Positions 11,133 to 22,382 of a DNA stretch of 64,000 bases are shown here, piece after piece. Numbering within the stretch: position 1 is the stretch's first letter; the number at the start of each line of letters is the position of its first letter. This DNA is from Agaricus subrufescens. Taxonomy: Eukaryota > Basidiomycota > Agaricomycetes > Agaricales > Agaricaceae. The translations under genes were made by a program, and so were the position numbers. Under the pieces are notes generated by a model that saw only the letters and a program-made list of their open reading frames with translations, did not search any database and had not been told where the DNA came from. The stretch covers positions 1 through 64,000 of the forward strand of contig CM057061.1 in assembly GCA_029945375.1 (NCBI GenBank), in the 5' to 3' direction.

Positions 11133-11562
11133 AGAAATTCACTTTAGAGCAGCTGGATGATGAGCTGGCCTCTATGGCACTCATTAGGGCGCTCCCGGAC
11201 AAGTTTTCTGCCTTCACATTGTCTCTTTTGCTTATGGACAAGCTGGATAAGACTACCATCCATCAGAGGATATCCAGCGAAGGAAACGTGCTCAGGACGC
11301 CTTGGAAGGCTCCCAGGCCCTAGCAGTGCGTTCTGGCTTCAAAAACACGTCAGAGACCTGCGATTTCTGTGGGAGGACTGGTCACAAGGTGGCTAACTGC
11401 TGGACGTTCGAAAAAGCGAAGAAACGCGCTCAGGAAGACGCTCAGAAGCCCAGAACTCGAGGAAACAAGGCCAACAAGGCCCAGGACAGCTCCAATGACT
11501 CCCCCACCGCTTCCGGAAGCTCTAGCTCGACTCCTGGTGCCGAAAAAGCGCAGAGAGTGTGA
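11133..11562 (+). pseudogene. copia C gag C-terminal part with CCHC zinc knuckle
   Basis: The beginning reads KKFTLEQLDDELASMALIRA, the central Gag region, but the frame changes at least once near 11290. From 11302 the frame gives ETCDFCGRTGHKVANC, a classical CX2CX4HX4C knuckle that binds RNA, then a Lys/Ser-rich tail ending in TGA at 11560-11562. The TGA lies just upstream of the protease, so gag-pol could need frameshift or readthrough, or the stop may be damage; the equivalent codon in B is different. Confidence 0.75.
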
Positions 11563-11676
11563 GAATTTGCTGGAAATGCAAGTGCTCCCTTCCCTACCTC
11601 TTCCCCTTCGCTCTCTGCCCCCCTGCAGCTCGATGCTGACTTCCACTGGCTTGCAGATACAGGGGCCACTTCTCAT

Positions 11677-14600
11677 ATGACCCCCCACAAGCATTGGTTC
11701 AAATCCTACTCCCCCCATCGCATTCCCATTCACTTAGCTGATAATTCAGTTGTCTACTCTGCTGGGGTGGGGTCTGTGGTCTTTGAGCCAGTTTTGAGCG
11801 GAAAAGTGGCTAGAGCGGTCGAGTTTACTAGGGTTTTACATGTTCCTGCACTCCGCAGTAATCTGCTGTCTTGTCTATACCTTGCACAGCACAAGAACTT
11901 TATTATCACAATTTCTGCTCGTTCTATGGCCTTCTGCTGCAAGGGGACGACGCTTTTCACAGCCACCATCCATCCTAACAACTCTGCTGAGCTAGATGGC
12001 TCAACTCTGACCTTGGAGGCCGCTTTTTCGGTCTCTACACTCCCCTGTGACCTCTCCCTATGGCATCGTCGCTTTATTCACCATAATTATGCTGATGTGA
12101 GGTCTATGGTGAACCAGGAGCTTGTTACAGGCCTCAAACTTGACTCTAAAGCGTCCCCTGACCCCATATGTGAGCCCTGCCTTGCTGGCAAGATGCATTC
12201 GCTTCCTTTCCCCTCCTCTACCAGCCATAATCGATCCCCACTCGAGCTGGTGCACTCAGACCTTCACGGACTGCTCCCAGTCGCTTCCCACCCAGGCTAC
12301 AAGTACTGGATCACATTTATAGACGATGCAACGCGTTTCCGGGCTGTATATCTGCTGAAAAGCAAGTCTGAGGCCTTTGAAGTGTTCAAAATCTATAAAT
12401 CTTGGGCTGAAAACCAACTAGGAGTGAAAATGTGTGCTCTACAGGATGATAAAGGTGGTGAATACATGTCTAAAGCCTTCCTAGCCTTCACGGAGCAGTG
12501 TGGCATCGACAGGAGGCATTCTACTCGCAACAGGCCTCAGCAGAATGGTCTAGCTGAAAGGGCTAACAGAACTATGGGGGAAAGGATCACTGCAATGCTC
12601 TCTGAGTCGAAATTGCCCCCGAGTTTCTGGGGTGAATGCATCTCTTCTATGGTGCATGTGTGGAATAGGCTTCCTACGTCATCTCTCCCTGGTTCTACAC
12701 CCTTCCAAGCGTTCTACAAGCGAAAACCCGACGTCTCCCACCTCCGAGTATGGGGGTGCACTGCCTATGTGCATATACAGTGAGATAAACGTGATTCTCT
12801 TCAGCCTCACTATGAAAAATGTGTTTTCATAGGCTATCCCACTGGCTACAAGGGCTGGAAGTTCTATAACCCAGTCACCAAGCGTTCAATCATCTCTGAA
12901 AGGGCAGAATTCGATGAAAGGTACTTCCCTGGCACTTCTAGAGCCCAACTCGACGCTATCCCTTCATTTGCTGGCCCTCCCAGCTCTCCTGAGACTCCTA
13001 TCGCTTCAGAGCCCTCTCCAGCGCTCCCCTCGTCGCATTTCGACTTCCCACCTCTCCAGGATGAAGGGGGTGGTATCTGGCCTCTCCCTGCACCGTCTCC
13101 GCCGCCTAGTTCAACTCCTGCAAGTGATATTCCTCCTGAAGAGCCTAAAGTACCTCAGAATGCTCCTGAAGCTCCTGTGATCGCTCCTGCACCTCCTGTG
13201 ATCGCTCCTGCATCTCCTGTTGCTCCCTCTCTACCTGGAACGCCTCCACAACCTCCTGCACTGCTCCCTGTCACTCCCCCGACCACTCCTGTGCCTGCTG
13301 AGCCTCCATGAGTCCCTAGGCGCACCAATCGAGTTAGACAACCCCCTGGTGAGTGGTGGAGAGTCAAAAACATCGACCTACCTGGAGACAACCCAGAACT
13401 CGAAGAAGAGGCCGCTTTTTTGGTTGACAGTGACTTCTGTGATGTAGAGTTTGCTGGAGCAGTTTCTAATGCAGATCCTCGCTCCTACAGGCTGGCTATG
13501 CAGTCCCCTGACTGCTCTCACTGGCAGGATGCTTGTAACACCGAGATTTTCAATCTGGAGGCCAACAGGACCTGGGAACTCGTTGATTTGCCTCCTGGAA
13601 AGAAGGTAGTCAACTCTGGATGGGTATTCAAGGTTAAAAGGCATGCCGACGGCTCAATTGAGCGCTACAGGGCTCGCCTTGTTGCTAAGGGCTTCTCCCA
13701 GCGTCCAGGATTCGATTACACCGAGGTTTTTGCTCCTACATTCCGCCCTGCCTCCCTGTGCCTCATTGTAGCCTTAGCTGCAAGAGAAGGCTTCAAAATG
13801 CGCTCCGTCGACATCTCTTCTGCCTTTACCTATGGGGAACTCGAAGAGGAGATCTACATGAGACAACCAGAAGGCTACCACACTGGGGGACCTAATATGG
13901 TCTTTAGGCTCCGAAAATCGCTCTATGGCCTTAAGCAGGCTGCCAGACAATGGAGCAAGAAGCTCAGAAGTGTCCTAGAGGGTATTGGCTACTCTAGACT
14001 TCGCTCTGACAACTCTATCTACATTTATTCCAAGGGAGACATCAAGGTCATAGTGCCTGTCTTCATTGATGATATCACTCTGGTGTCTAAAAGCGATTCT
14101 GCTCTCTCTGCTGCTGTCTCTGAGCTGTCTAGCCACTTCAAACTGCAAGATCTCGGGTCTACCACTCTGCTACTAGGTATTCAGGTGAAGCAGGACCGTT
14201 CTAAGCGCACCATTTCACTCTCACAAGAGCACTACATCAAGGAGCTGCTAGAACAATTCCATATGGATGATTCCAACTCCCTTTCCACCCCACTTGCACC
14301 TGGCTCTGAGCTCTCCGACATTGTGCCCTCTCTGGAGGAGCAAGCTGAGATGAAATCAGTTCCTTATCTCTCTGCTGTAGGTGCCCTGCAGTATCTCACC
14401 ACCATGACTCGTCCCGACATTGCCTATGCTGTCTCCTATCTCGGGAGATTCAATCATAACCCAGCTCCTGCCCACTGGCTTGCAGTGAAGCATTTACTTT
14501 GCTATTTGAAGGGCACCCTGCACTACCAGCTTGTCTACAGAGGTGGTGACTCTGGGGAACTGTTTACCACCTATTCCGATGCCTCTCACGGCGGCTGCAA

Positions 14601-15027
14601 GGCCACAGGTCGAGCTACAGGTGGATATGTGACCATTGTCTCTGGTGCTGCTGTGGGCTGGTCCTCAAAGCATCAGCCCTTTGTGACTCTCTCGAGCACT
14701 GAGGCCGAGTTTGTGGCTGCTGTTGAGGCTGGAAAGGAGATCAAGTGGACTAGGAATATTCTCAGCGAGTTTGGCTGCCCCCAGACACTTGCTTTGACTT
14801 TATTTGTTGATAACAAGTCTGGAATCAGTGTGGCAAAGAATCCTGAACACCATGGGCGCATGAAACACCTGGATCTTCGGTTCTACTGGCTCCGGGAGGC
14901 TGTAGAAGAAGGAATCATTGATCCCCTCTATGTTTCTACTGATCAGCAAGTGGCCGACATTCTGACCAAGGCTGTGGCACCAAAGGTGATTGATTTTGCT
15001 GTCCCGCTATTGGGACTTGGACACTAG
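11677..15027 (+). pseudogene. copia C pol with two TGA stops
   Basis: Single frame from just after the protease motif DTGATSHM (11655-11680). Domains: pre-integrase (to about 12200), integrase core (FIDDATRF, DDKGGEYMSK, RPQQNGLAERANRT), Pro-rich linker (12950-13310), reverse transcriptase with VDISSAFTYGELEEEIYMRQ and PVFIDDITL, and RNase H with YSDASHGG. It is broken only by TGA at 12781-12783 and at 13309-13311. Copies D and A have CGA at these codons, so both are CpG-to-TpG transitions. The 3' 535 codons (13420-15027) are open. Confidence 0.92.
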
Positions 15028-15048
15028 ACTGCTTGGATCAAGGGGGTG

Positions 15049-15353
15049 TGTTAGAATGCCCCAAGCATTCAGTTATTAGAGTGACTGGACAATTTGTTTT
15101 GTGTATATCTTGACTTAGAGTATAGCGGACGCTTCCGCTCACGTGATAGATTAGTCAGTGCATGTTGAACTTGCCTGTGGACGACTTAGAAGTCTTTAGT
15201 TTCTTATACTTGTCCACAGGTGAGCAATCTCTTTGTATTGTTGTTATAGCTTCTTATACTTGTCCACAGATTAACTGTGCTAATACTAGCTCATTTCTCA
15301 GCCGATCCGCTTGATACTAGCGTCGTTAGAATTGCCACTGCGAACTCTACGTT
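15049..15353 (+). repeat. 3' LTR of copia C, last bases missing
   Basis: Begins TGTTAGAATGCCCCAAGC after the polypurine tract and matches the 317-bp LTR type (inverted copies at 4427 and 8144) up to CTCTACGTTCT. The final ACTTCCAACA is absent; sequence passes directly into copia D integrase, showing a deletion junction at about 15353. Confidence 0.85.
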
Positions 15354-16186
15354 CTCGTTTCTACACTATGGTCAACAAGGAGCTTGTTACAGGCCTCAAA
15401 CTCGACTCTAAAGCGTCCCCTGATCCTATTTGTGAGCCCTGCCTTGCTGGCAAGATGCATTCACTTCCTTTCCCCTCCTCTACCAACCATAATCGATCCC
15501 CACTCGAGCTGGTGCACTCAGACCTTCACGGACTGCTCACAGTTGCTTCCCACTCAGGCTACAAGTACTGGATAACGTTTATAGACGATGCAACACGTTT
15601 CCGGGCTGTATATCTGCTGAAAAGCAAGTCTGAGGCCTTTGAAGCGTTCAAAATCTACAAATCTTGGGCTGAAAACCAACTAGGAGTGAAAATGCGCGCT
15701 CTACAGGACAATAAAGGCGGTGAATACATGTCTAAAGCGTTCCTAGCCTTCACGGAGCAGTGTGGCATTGATAGAAGGCATTCTACTCGCAACAGGCCTC
15801 AGCAGAACAGTCTAGCTGAAAGGGCTAACAGAACTATGGGTGAAAGGATCACAGCCATGCTCTCTGAGTCGAAATTGCCCCCGAGTTTCTGGGGTGAATG
15901 CATCTCCTCTATGGTGCATGTATGGAATAGGCTTCCTACGTCATCTCTCCCTGGTTCTACACCCTTCCAAGCATTCTATAAGCGAAAACCCGATGTTTCC
16001 CACCTCCGAGTATGGGGGTGCACTGCCTACATGCATATACAGCGAGATAAACACGATTCTCTTCAGCCCCACTATGAAAAATGCGTTTTCATAGGCTATC
16101 CTACTGGCTACAAGGGCTGGAAGTTCTATAACCCAGTCACCAAGCATTCAATCATCTCTGAGAGGGCAGAATTCGATGAAAGGTAC
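15354..16186 (+). pseudogene. copia D integrase fragment, fused to LINE relic
   Basis: From about 15370 the frame gives VNKELVTGLKLDSKASPDPI, CEPCLAGKMH, the integrase core (FIDDATRFRAVYLLKSKSEA, DNKGGEYMSKAF) and the region to RDKHDSLQPHYEKC and EFDERY. RPQQNSLAERAN has Gly to Ser in the otherwise invariant QQNGLAER. The 426-aa ORF (15311-16591) is a chimera: after 16186 it continues in frame into LINE ORF1-like sequence. Both ends are truncated. Confidence 0.85.
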
Positions 16187-16990
16187 TGGTCTGACAATGG
16201 AGAAGTGCCAAACAAGCTGCAGCACAAGCTTCGAGAGTTGATAATGAGGGAAATGCTGCCTCCACCAGCAACTCCAAAGCCAAGCCATATCAAGAAGATC
16301 TGGTCTCATCTCAAGGCAAAGGGTAAGCAGCCTGCCACCCCCATCACCCCCACCCCTGGCCCATCCCAAGCTGTGACAACTCCGTTGTCATATGCATCTG
16401 TGAGCCCAAAGACACTATTTGGACTACCAAACCCCCCTGTGACTTCCTCTCCCCTTCCCTCCCCCTTGGTTCCTACTCCTCCCTGCAGGGCCAAGAACTC
16501 TTTGGCCAACAGCCTTGGTGAAGCAATTCACACAGCCAAGGTCACTGGTCCTAACAAGTGCTCAGATGCTCTGCTAGATGAGCTCTTGTGATCTGTGTAG
16601 CTTATCCTCAAGTCACTGAATCTCTCACAGCGTGAGTTCTCTTGTGGCCTTTGATGTTCAACTCGCTCAAGTCATTGCCAGCGCTGGACCCCCTCTCCTG
16701 GAGCCTCTGCCCCCCACTCCTACTCCAGCCATGCCCATGCCCCTGGTCTTCTAAGGCTGAGGCTGAGGCTGACGTGGCCAAAGTTACTAAGCAGCCCAAG
16801 GTAACGCACCTGGGTCCCCCTCCTAAACCTGCCAGCTCTTGGAGTTGTGCCCTGGCTGCACCTGCAGCTGCTGCAGCACCTCCCAAGTTGAAGAAATTGG
16901 TCAAGTTCACTGGTCTCCCCTCAGCACATTTTCTACATGCTACTTCCTGGCTCTGAAATGCAACAAGAACACTATCTCAATGCCCTCTGA
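16187..16990 (+). pseudogene. Decayed LINE ORF1 relic (CpG-poor)
   Basis: The translation (WSDNGEVPNKL..., HLKAKGKQPATPITPTPGPS, TTPLSYASVSPKTLFGL, then a frame change and FDVQLAQVIASAG) aligns with ORF1 of the LINE at 4949-6748 (TPTPGPSQAATTTPLSYAT, FNVQLAQTIASAG). Several stops and frameshifts occur after 16591. CpG becomes rare exactly here. It is an older member of the same LINE family. Confidence 0.75.
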
Positions 16991-17101
16991 TTACAGCCTT
17001 GGGAATGTCCACCCATTTTGAATGTCATCTCGGCTGCTACTGGTGCACCCTAGTCTCCTTTCACCTTCACTTCACTTCTAATTCTCCTCCCAGCTGACAC
17101 C

Positions 17102-17344
17102 TTGGTGTCCAACATTCATTCTTTATCAGTCGAGGCCCACAAGGCTGCTCATATCATAGTCTCCAATGCAAGCTATCAAGCCTTGCAGCACAAACTTTTG
17201 GCCACAACCACTGCCCTTGTTGAGTCTGCCCAACAACTCAAATTCACCACTTCCTGTTACTGCTTCTATGCACAAGAGTATGAGTTCTTGTCTCAATTCC
17301 TCAAGCAGCATGATAAACAATTCCAGAACAAGGTAGACAAGTAG
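17102..17344 (+). CDS. Short ORF of unknown function, 80 aa
   Basis: I do not recognise this ORF. It starts with a non-ATG codon in the supplied frame and the coding-like sequence extends a few codons upstream (ADTLVSNIHSLSVEAHKAAH). It is Gln/Leu/Lys-rich with a predicted helix (YEFLSQFLKQHDKQFQNK). It lies between the LINE relic and the gypsy relic in CpG-poor DNA, and is probably a fragment of a transposon protein rather than a gene. Confidence 0.3.
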   Translation: MVSNIHSLSVEAHKAAHIIVSNASYQALQHKLLATTTALVESAQQLKFTTSCYCFYAQEYEFLSQFLKQHDKQFQNKVDK

Positions 17345-17429
17345 GCTATTTAATGTTATAGCATACTTGTCCAAGACTAGTTTTTTCCTAGTTAGTGTTC
17401 AATAACAAAGGTTCTAGTCTCCCTCAACT

Positions 17430-20400
17430 GTCACCTTGCCTGACTCATAGGCTTCTTTGTCCAAATCAATAGTCTCAACTGGTTCCTCTAATAGTTCTAA
17501 CTCCTCTTCACTTGTATCCAACAGCTTAATGATTGCATCTACTCAAGTTTCTCCCTTGCCAGGTAAGGAATAACCTGGAATGCAGCAACTTTATTCTGCC
17601 ATACTGAACCATCCATCTTGGCAAGCACATATGCTCCCCCTTTCAACCTTCAAACCACTACCATGGGTCCAAGATATTGAGGTTTCATTTTTCTATTAGC
17701 TGACATCTCAATTGCTGAATTCTTTACCAGCACCAAGCTTCCTGCCTCTAGATCATATTCCTCAATTCTTGCCTTTGCATCCTCCTCTAATTTCAAAGCT
17801 CAATCAACTTTTTCTTTTGTCAACCTTGCCCTCATTTGCTCCACATATTTCACATGTTTAGCCAGCATGAGAGCCCACAAACTGATCAACTCTGCAGTCT
17901 CAACAAATTGCTCAGGATATTTCACTAACCAAGTTGCCTCAACTATGTCCAAAGGTATTGTCAGATGAGCCCCAGTAACCATGAAGTAAGGAGAACATCC
18001 TGTTCCCTTTCTTACAGTAATCCTGTCTTCCCACATAACTTGATGCAGGTGCCAATACCACTTCTTTACTTCACTGTAGCTAGCTTTGTATAACATCTGC
18101 TGTACATCCCAATGAGGCCTCTTGACAATGCCATTAGCCCTCAGGTCATATGGCAAGATCATTACACCATTAATCCCATATTTATCTTTGAGCCATCTCA
18201 CTGCTTTCCTAAATGGTGACCCATTGTCTGTGACTATTTTCACAAGACTGCCCCATCAACAAATAATGTCCTTAAATAACCATTGGCCAATCAATTTTGC
18301 ATCCTCAGTTCTTAATGCTTTTGCTTCCATCCATGACGAGAGTCCACATCTGCCATGCACAATGTATTTACAACCATTTGAGGCAGGCATCATGTGTACT
18401 GTGTCTGCATGTAAGACTTGAAAGATTGAGGGAGTAGTCATAACCACAGGTGGCATTCCATTGCCATCTTTTGTTGCACTTGGCATAAGTGAAACAAATG
18501 AATGTACCAGCTAACATTGGCTTCCATCTTGGGCCACCAAAACCATTGACTGATCAGTCTCAATGTTGCATATACTCCTCAATGCCCCAATTTATCATGA
18601 CATTCCCTCATGATCTCCATCCTATTTTCTATCTTGATCACCAACTGAGCATAGTCCTCTCCTGGTCTTTGACAATATAACTTTCTGTCATTATCTAACC
18701 AGGAGTTTGAGGCTGCTCTCAACAATTTTGCCTCCTCAACCATAAGTCAATCTTTTGGCAGTTTCTCTACTCGATGAACAATCCAGTCTCGGATTTTTCC
18801 CAATCAACAAGCTGCAATGGTCTTGTTGCTCCTCATCATAACTATCTCAACCATTTTCTTCATTTACCACCTGCTCTTCCTCCTCAATCATTTTTCCAAG
18901 GAATACTTGAACCAGTTTGGCAACATCTTGATTGTTAGATAATTGTTGCTTCTCAGCTATTTCTGCTGCCAGACCCTTTCTTGCAAAGTTGTGGTGCAAT
19001 TTATAACTGTGGTCCATTGCTATCACTTCAGCAAAGAAGCCTTGTCTGTCATCTATCTCCTCAACAAAGTTGTCTATGGATCACCTTCCTCTTTACCTCA
19101 TAGTAGCAATCTCTTCTGCCGTCATCAGCTTCATTGCACCTAAGCAAATCTACCAAACTCCAGATTACCATTTCTCAGATGTCTGTTTAGGTTAAATCTT
19201 TATGTGAAGCAGTGAAATCTTGAAATAGGATTTCATATCAACCCATCAACATTCCTGTGCCACTTTCAGGGAGTAACTTGCTGGCATTATTTAACATCCC
19301 ATGCAAGTACTTGGCATCAGTCTCAACAATGAGATTTCAACACCCTTGAAGCAAATAATTCTCTTCCTCAAGTGCCATACACAGTCCTACTAACTCTCAC
19401 TTTGGCTGAGAGTATTGCTGTTGCCTTGGATCCATTAATATTGAATTAAATTTGATATAATGAATTATCTTTGGCTCCAACTCATCTTGCTGGTGCAGAT
19501 AATATCCCACAGCCCTCCAAGATGAGTCCACAGCCAACACAATTGGCTGCTCACTCAGAAACCTCAGATTCCTTGTATGAAAACAGTCTTGGATAGCTTC
19601 CTTAATCTCAAGCTGAGCTGCTTTCTTAATTGTGCCCCACTCAAAGGTAACTCCTTTTTTGCAAAGATTATACCAAGGAACTGCCTTCATGACAAAGTCT
19701 TGAACATGGTGTCTGCACATTGCTGCCATCCCCAAGAAAGCTCAGACATCAGTAGTAGTTTCACAATCACCCCAATTCAAAAATTTCTTGACTGTTTCCA
19801 CTTTCAGCTTTCACCCTTTATACAAACACTTGAACCCTAGGATAACCACTGTGTCCACACATATTGTTGTTTTAGGTCCCAAGAATGTCCCTCCAGCATA
19901 CATCATTTGCTGTAGAATACAATTCATGTTCTCCATATGCTCAATTACAAACTTTCTAATCCCCAAGTTATCAGGTAAGGCTTCTGGTACTCCTTTGGCA
20001 TTTTCATATCTATTTGTGGGGCCCCTAATTGGCACATTGTCTATATATGGCAATGTGAACCCAGGAATCTTGTCTTGGAGAATGTAAGTTATGTCTTCAT
20101 GGAAAATTGGCACAGAATTAGTCCATCCCATTGGCAAAATAACCAAGTGTAAGGCCCCAAACAGTGTCTGGAACATTGTTAAGTCCCTCAAACTTGAACC
20201 CTTGGCAATCTCTCTCTCATCATAGCCAACATATAAATCAAGGATCCTGTTACAGGCTTGACCCACAAAATGCATTGCTAACTACTTGGTCACTGGCAGT
20301 AAACCTGAGTGTGTGATCATAGCCTCATTCAAAGGTTCAAGACCATGCACTAGGCACAAACTCTTCCCATCTTTCTTAATTACACAGAACCATCTTGACT

Positions 20401-20803
20401 AATAAGATGCATTTGAGGGTTCATATACTCCTGCATCAATCTTTCTTCAGATGATCCTGCACACTTCATGATAAACTGCAGGTGGAATTCTTAAGTTTCT
20501 CAAAACCCAAGGTGTATGAGGCATAGTAGGAATCTCAACTGAAGGGAAATACTCTTTCTTCAAGCTCCCTTTTTCCAAGTCATCCCACACAAATGCTTCA
20601 TTTTGCACTGCAACTAACCAATGCATCAATTTAATCTCCTCAGGCCACAAAAACCCATTACCAAGCACTTTATCCATCTTTAACATTTACTTCTCAGTAT
20701 ATCTTCCTGTTGGTATGAACTTGGATGGCCTCCTTGGTAGTTCCAGCATGTCTTTCAAAGGATCCCTAATAATATTTCTGACAATTCAAAATTTATCCAG
20801 TAC
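17430..20803 (-). pseudogene. Ty3/gypsy retrotransposon pol relic
   Basis: Read antisense: RT upstream part (20686-20447), reverse transcriptase (20275-19811; LDLYVGYDEREIA, TMFQTLFGALHLVILPMGW, LPYIDNVPI where YVDD is expected), RNase H (19735-19397; VLAVDSSWRAVGYYLHQQ), an HHCC-like integrase head (about 18620-18490), integrase core (18486-17800; VLHADTVHMM, TDNGSPF) and a GPY/F-type C-terminus (about 17770-17540; [19 protein letters not shown]). RT before integrase identifies Ty3/gypsy. Many stops and frameshifts and almost no CpG show it is old. No LTR was recognised at either side. Confidence 0.88.
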
Positions 20804-20805
20804 TG

Positions 20806-21629
20806 CCTTCTTGATCTGTAACCACCACCTTCTTATTTAGGATATTGGTGTTGGCCAGCATTTAGTAGTGGTAATAAATGTTCTATAGGGATAACACTTG
20901 ATATCTTGCAACCCCCTGCATTCAAGTATGTCTGGATTATGCTCCCAGCTGTACAATGTCCCATTGCAACCACTGTCACCATCTGGAAGTGCTTGTTCTG
21001 TTGCTTCTCATGCCTCCAAGTCCTCCACATTCAAAGGAAGGACCAAGGAAGTTCTCAAAAAGGTGCTCCCAAGGAAGAGGAGTATGATGAGAGAATTAAA
21101 GGGTATGCTGCCCCTGTCAGTATACAAGACTTTAGATCAAGTGGAGGTTGTTTTGACTTTCCAAGAATTCCAAGATGGACCAGCTCCCAAGGATCCATCA
21201 TCAGATAAGGAGATCAAACCCCAAGAAGAGAGTGAGAGTAAAGAAAGTGAGGTGGAGGGAGTAGGAGGGGAAGATCCAATGGACATTGAGAGGGAGAAGG
21301 AGGAAAAGGAGAGGAGAAGACTTGACAAGGAGAGGAGGAAATTCTTTGGTGAAAAAGATGACTCCAGTGATTGGGGCTTACACATGCCCACTGGAGAACT
21401 ACTTAGGCACCTCACCCTTGCTGCCAGACACAGTGAAACACCCCTGTCATATGCTACACCAAGCCACAGACACCCCATCCCCAATGCTGCACTTTTGGAC
21501 CACCCAGCTCTAAAGGCCATGTCAGCACCCTCCCCCACTCAATCAGAAAGCTTTGGCATTCCAACACCCAACCTGGCTTTCCTTAGTCATCCAGCTTTGA
21601 AGAGCACACAGACCACTACATCCAACTAA
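20806..21629 (+). pseudogene. LINE-family relic with acidic ORF1-like frame
   Basis: The start (CTTCTTGATCTGTAACCACC) and the following AATAAATGTTCTATAGGGAT match the LINE 5' UTR and start-codon region at 4877-4970. The ORF at 20898-21629 (243 aa) is basic, then strongly acidic (EKEEKERRRLDKERRKFFGE), then carries repeated PNAALLDHPALKAM / PNLAFLSHPALKST units and ETPLSYATPSH, similar to TTPLSYATQSP of ORF1. It abuts the gypsy relic at 20803. No poly(A) tail was seen; another 5' end of the family follows at 21651. Confidence 0.55.
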
Positions 21630-21650
21630 TTGGGAAGCTTTGGCAATCAT

Positions 21651-21765
21651 CCCTTCTTGAACTGCAACCACCATCCTCCTGTTTTGGAAGTCTCAGTGGA
21701 AATGCTTAAGGAGGAATACATTTGCTCTATTGATGGACACCCGTTGAAGAGACTAGATTGGTGTA
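21651..21765 (+). mobile_element. LINE 5' end fragment
   Basis: CTTCTTGAACTGCAACCACC, CTCCTGTTTTGGAAGTCTCA and ATGGACACCCG line up with the first 100 bases of the 4875 LINE (CTTCCTGTTTTGGAAGCCTC, ATGGATACTCG). Similarity fades after about 21765. Confidence 0.6.
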
Positions 21766-22049
21766 TGTAAATGTGGAAAATAAAATATAAAATATAAAAT
21801 TGAATGTGAATGCAACCCTTTGAAATACACCGAGTCTCAAGTGTGGTTTGTGGGGAGAATAAGTCAGAAAGAAAGTGAAAGTAAGAGTCTTGATTAAGTA
21901 TTAAATGAAAATAGGGGTAGAATAGAAATGTGAAACAAGTCTCAACTAGATAGAGACCTCTTCCAGACCCATGCCATTTTGATTAGAACCTTTGCAATGA
22001 GGGGCTAAGCTTACAACAACTGTCCTCAATAGGATGGGTTAGACAGCTA
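21766..22049. other. Non-coding old repeat DNA
   Basis: AT-rich, CpG-free sequence with short ATAAAATATA reiterations at 21780-21805. No coherent ORF. It continues after the Tc1-like insertion at 23648, so the transposon entered this sequence at a TA. Confidence 0.5.
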
Positions 22050-22251
22050 CAGTGACAGACAAAAAGGTTGCAATGTTTGGCACCCCTTCAAAGACACCGC
22101 TATAGCGTGGGAACTAGTAACTATGAAGTCACGTGAGTGGTACCGTCTGATAGCCCTGCTTCTGTGCTTTCCCACAATATGCATATCATTATGTAATACT
22201 TGCTATTGATGGAGTTATAGGCAGTTTCCTGACAAAAGTCCATTGCAACCC
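22050..22251 (+). repeat. Left terminal inverted repeat of Tc1-1
   Basis: Matches the reverse complement of 23444-23645 with scattered mismatches. The inner end (to about 22270) carries an inverted copy of the outermost motif (GACAAAAGGGTTGCAATG), so each arm can itself fold. Confidence 0.88.
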
Positions 22252-22382
22252 TTTTGTCTGTCTCAGTCAAGGTTGAACAAAGTCACCTGACTTTGTTGAT
22301 TGACAGGGAAATTCAGCACAGCCACAATCAGCAAACGTGAAAATCAGCACAGCCACCTCTCCTATATATATAACAGCCATCA

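Larger units (their letters stand above)
11133..15353 (+). mobile_element. Ty1/copia retrotransposon copy C (5' truncated)
   Basis: Starts inside gag directly after the LTR of copy B. It includes the gag C-terminus with zinc knuckle, a full protease-integrase-RT-RNase H frame, a polypurine tract (AAGGGGGTG) and a 3' LTR at 15049. The 5' LTR and gag N-terminus are lost. The coding part is the best preserved of the copies, and its defects are mainly point mutations. Confidence 0.9.
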
